A stretch of DNA of 7,771 bases, taken from positions 1 through 7,771 of the forward strand of contig JADLDZ010000132.1 in the NCBI GenBank assembly GCA_020846375.1. The letters run 5' to 3'. Below are positions 7,001 to 7,771 of the stretch, in pieces. The translations under genes were made by a program, and so were the position numbers. Source of the stretch: Nitrospirales bacterium. GTDB taxonomy: Bacteria > Nitrospirota > Thermodesulfovibrionia > Thermodesulfovibrionales > Dissulfurispiraceae. Each line of letters begins with the position of its first letter. Positions within the stretch are counted from its first letter, which is position 1. The notes under the pieces were generated by a model. It was given only the letters and a program-made list of their open reading frames with translations, searched no databases and was not told the DNA's origin.

Positions 7001-7119
7001 GCCCGGAAGGCGTCTTCTGCGGATTCGGCGAGGAGGATATCGGTGAAGCCTGCATTGACCAGGATTTTCTGCAGCAGGAGCCGGTGGTCTGCGGAGTCGT
7101 CGACGATAAGTATGCTCAT
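4030..7119 (-). CDS. Hybrid histidine kinase: REC-GGDEF-PAS(FixL-like)-HisKA-HATPase-REC-REC
   Basis: The 1029-residue protein has no membrane segment and should be cytoplasmic. Order: receiver 1-120 (D7, D8, phospho-acceptor D59, T89, K111); coiled-coil linker; GGDEF domain 162-325 with an intact GGEEF (240-244) and an inhibitory-site motif R231-x-x-D234 five residues before it, so probably an active, product-inhibited diguanylate cyclase; acidic linker; PAS 363-487 very like the heme PAS of FixL; HisKA with H511 in SHEIRTPLN; ATPase domain with N628, DTGIGI (669-674) and GGTGLGL (698-704); receiver 2 (D811, K863, but the switch Thr/Ser seems replaced by I840-P841); receiver 3 (D953, T986, K1008). 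No HPt domain is seen. The start is placed at the ATG at 7119, where the first receiver begins MSILIVDDS; the frame is open to 7266 only because it runs into the repeat. AGGA lies 13 bases upstream, rather far. Inferred role: links an oxygen, redox or similar signal to c-di-GMP and phosphorelay output. Confidence 0.93.
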   Translation of the reverse strand: MSILIVDDSADHRLLLQKILVNAGFTDILLAESAEDAFRALGMDSPDARAGEIDLVLMDIVMPGIDGIQACRSIKEHEALRDIPIVIITARTETNDLQAAFDAGAVDFITKPLNKIELLTRVRSALHLKQETDRRKERERELLDLTSQFEEANRTLERIASTDSLTGISNRRHFDRVFPDEWRRAGREREPLSVIMIDIDFFKAYNDTYGHQAGDECLRKVAAALRASLRRPGDLVARYGGEEFVAVLPGDDQKGAVRVAGGMQENVAALRIPHEQSSVSGWVSISLGAATVVPDRTLAPEDLLERADRAVYAAKQNGRNRIEVYGEADHGPAILQEDRERGEHPSAPSGEQAAEPGEPCSESDVKIRAIVDTAVDGIITIDDRGIIESVNKAAERLFGYSAGELIGQKVNILMPEPYRSEHDTYLSNYLRTGIKKIIGIGREVKGRRKDGTIFPIYLAVSEIPLGYRRMFAGITRDISDVKKTEEELRGAKEAAEVANRAKSDFLAAMSHEIRTPLNAVIGMADLLWDTNLTPEQRHYVQIFRSSGEALLVLINDILDLSKIEAGRLDLEHTAFNLREIIENTCEIMAVKAHRKGLELTCRLDPAMPVGLIGDSLRLRQIIMNLVGNAIKFTDAGEVDLEVRQGAPEEALKRAPAGEESVELFFSVRDTGIGIPESKLDTIFEKFIQADSSITRRYGGTGLGLTVSRKLIGMMGGSIGVRSVPGKGSTFSFTIPFGIQQGDVKDPSARGVDLKGQRILVVDDNAAGRRGIRETLTLWNASVAEAEDGRSGIEEVRRAREAGAPYHLLLIDSRMPGMDGFRMVERLKEEGEKAGSMIVMIPSDRRGEDAERAAALGVRAHILKPLKLSGLYNALAPVPGGKPPEEREHAASAPRRPAAEEPLLRILLAEDNEDNRTLIQRYLSGTPYAIDTAENGQVAVEKFRAGRYEAVLMDIQMPVMDGYTAVREMRKWEREQGKEETPVIALTAHTWKEAQQKSIEAGCTAHLEKPLRKAKLIETLDKFTGALERK

Positions 7120-7230
7120 GTGCCGTTTTGCATCCTTTCTCCACTCCACCTTCCATAGGGAAGAGGGATAGGAGAAGTATTCTGGTTCCCGGTGCCGGAC
7201 CTTCCAGGAAAGAGCCGGAGGTATACTTAC

Positions 7231-7260
7231 ATTATAGCATAAAGCCAAATACAACTTAAA
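7231..7260 (-). promoter_or_regulatory. Promoter at inner end of right repeat
   Basis: On the minus strand TTTAAG (7260-7255), 18 bases, then TATAAT (7236-7231) with TGC directly before it forms an extended -10 promoter equivalent to that at 1789-1818. The -35 is poorer than in the left copy. Transcription would begin near 7224 and leave a leader of about 105 bases before the kinase start at 7119. That leader holds one small hairpin (GGTCCGG with CCGG and ACC, 7184-7201) and nothing else that I recognise. Confidence 0.55.
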
Positions 7261-7334
7261 TATCAATGACTTATGAAATGGCTTATTTACGCTAAATCAC
7301 ATCATAACTAGCTGATACCATTAAATAATTTCAA

Positions 7335-7355
7335 TGTGTCCCTGAAGTGTCCCTG
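7335..7355 (-). repeat. Tandem GTGTCCCTG pair in right repeat copy
   Basis: TGTGTCCCTG (7335-7344) and AGTGTCCCTG (7346-7355) repeat with an 11-base period, matching the pair at 1694-1714 in the left copy after inversion. Spacing and sequence are kept in both copies. Confidence 0.65.
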
Positions 7356-7578
7356 AAAGGGGAAGAGACTCCCTGAAAGAGGGGAAAATCATGCGCTGTG
7401 AAGGCGGTACAAACCAGACAAGTTTTTACTATGCGCACCACGCCCTGAAAAGGTACCGATCACTGGGGGATGTGCGGGGATCCCTGCACTTCCCTTCCGG
7501 GGTATGCCGGTACCTGACTTTTGGGGAAAGACTCCCTTGAAAGAGATGATCACCGGGGAGGGGCACCTCTCTTTTTTG

Positions 7579-7771
7579 GAGCGTGTGTTGGCGGGAATCG
7601 AAAAGAACCGAATATGGGAGTGAAGGAACCGAATACGGTAGGACCGGTTCCCCTCGGAGCGCACCTCTGCGCAGGGCATTTCTGCTGGGGACGAAACAGC
7701 CCTTGGAGGGAGAAGCCAGCGATTTCCTCTGCCGGCGTGCCGGTACTCCTTACTGTTTACTTCTATAGGAC
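7579..7771. other. Right-edge region without a supportable gene
   Basis: Together with the repeat this makes a gene-free stretch of more than 500 bases. The short open frames here have no ribosome binding site or recognisable product. What can be seen is a direct repeat of GAACCGAATAYGG (7605-7617 and 7626-7638, period 21) and a small perfect hairpin, GCGCA-CCTC-TGCGC (7659-7672). The start of a gene beyond the edge cannot be excluded. Confidence 0.5.
7605..7638 (+). repeat. Direct repeat GAACCGAATAYGG
   Basis: GAACCGAATATGG at 7605-7617 and GAACCGAATACGG at 7626-7638 differ at one base and are 21 bases apart, two helical turns. They lie just outside the outer end of the right repeat copy. 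They could be binding sites for a gene beyond the window or part of a neighbouring element; no assignment is possible. Confidence 0.5.

Larger units (their letters stand above)
7231..7578 (-). repeat. Right copy of the promoter-carrying inverted repeat
   Basis: This 348-bp element is the inverted partner of 1375-1818. It has the same outer end (CCAAAAAAGAGAGG on the minus strand) and the same inner end (TATAAT). It contains a near-perfect palindrome around GGGATCCC (GTGCAGGGATCCCCGCAC on the minus strand), whose arms are better paired here than in the left copy, and the tandem TGTCCCTG sites. It lacks the 89-base palindrome and the GGGAAAC cluster of the left copy. It lies directly upstream of the kinase gene and supplies its probable promoter. 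Open frames across it are not supported as genes, because the two copies differ without third-position bias. Confidence 0.88.

Noticed and set aside
1375..7578. Insertion sequence or composite transposon bounded by the inverted repeats
   Set aside because: There is no transposase or recombinase gene between or beside the repeats, and no target duplication could be recognised, so only the repeats themselves are annotated.
7389..7679. A 96-codon minus-strand frame sharing a peptide (AGIPA, PVIGTF) with a plus-strand frame at 1340-1630
   Set aside because: The shared peptide follows from the nucleotide repeat. Differences in the aligned 78 bases are 3 first-, 4 second- and 2 third-position changes, which argues against protein-level selection.

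Overview
The window looks like a chromosomal stretch of a moderately GC-rich Gram-negative bacterium. A Desulfobacterota- or Nitrospirota-like organism would fit the gene content (MerR-type regulator with a C-terminal extension, TPM and LemA membrane proteins, a large soluble hybrid histidine kinase), but nothing in the sequence fixes the taxon.

Left block (1-1364, minus strand): a small toxin-antitoxin operon. A promoter with a TTGACA -35 box and a direct-repeat candidate operator drives a 210-aa protein that joins a MerR-type DNA-binding domain to a HicB-type antitoxin domain. Its stop codon overlaps the GTG start of a 76-aa HicA mRNA interferase. A third reading frame with a good ribosome binding site follows and runs off the left edge; I do not recognise it.

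Central block (1825-7119) lies between two inverted copies of a non-coding repeat (1375-1818 and 7231-7578). The inner end of each copy carries an extended -10 promoter (TGCTATAAT) firing inward. The left copy drives a plus-strand operon: a nucleotidyltransferase-fold protein with a changed catalytic motif, a secreted or membrane-anchored TPM-domain protein with a glycine-rich tail, and LemA. The right copy drives a convergent 1029-aa signalling protein: REC, GGDEF, FixL-like PAS, histidine kinase, REC, REC. The two transcripts meet at 4007/4030, where a GC-rich hairpin spans the junction.

Right edge (7579-7771): no supportable gene, only a short direct repeat and a small hairpin.

The points most worth a second look are the MerR-HicB fusion in place of an ordinary HicB, the dispersed promoter-carrying inverted repeat (with a large palindrome unique to the left copy), and the one-chain combination of a probable diguanylate cyclase, a putative heme/oxygen-sensing PAS and a hybrid histidine kinase.
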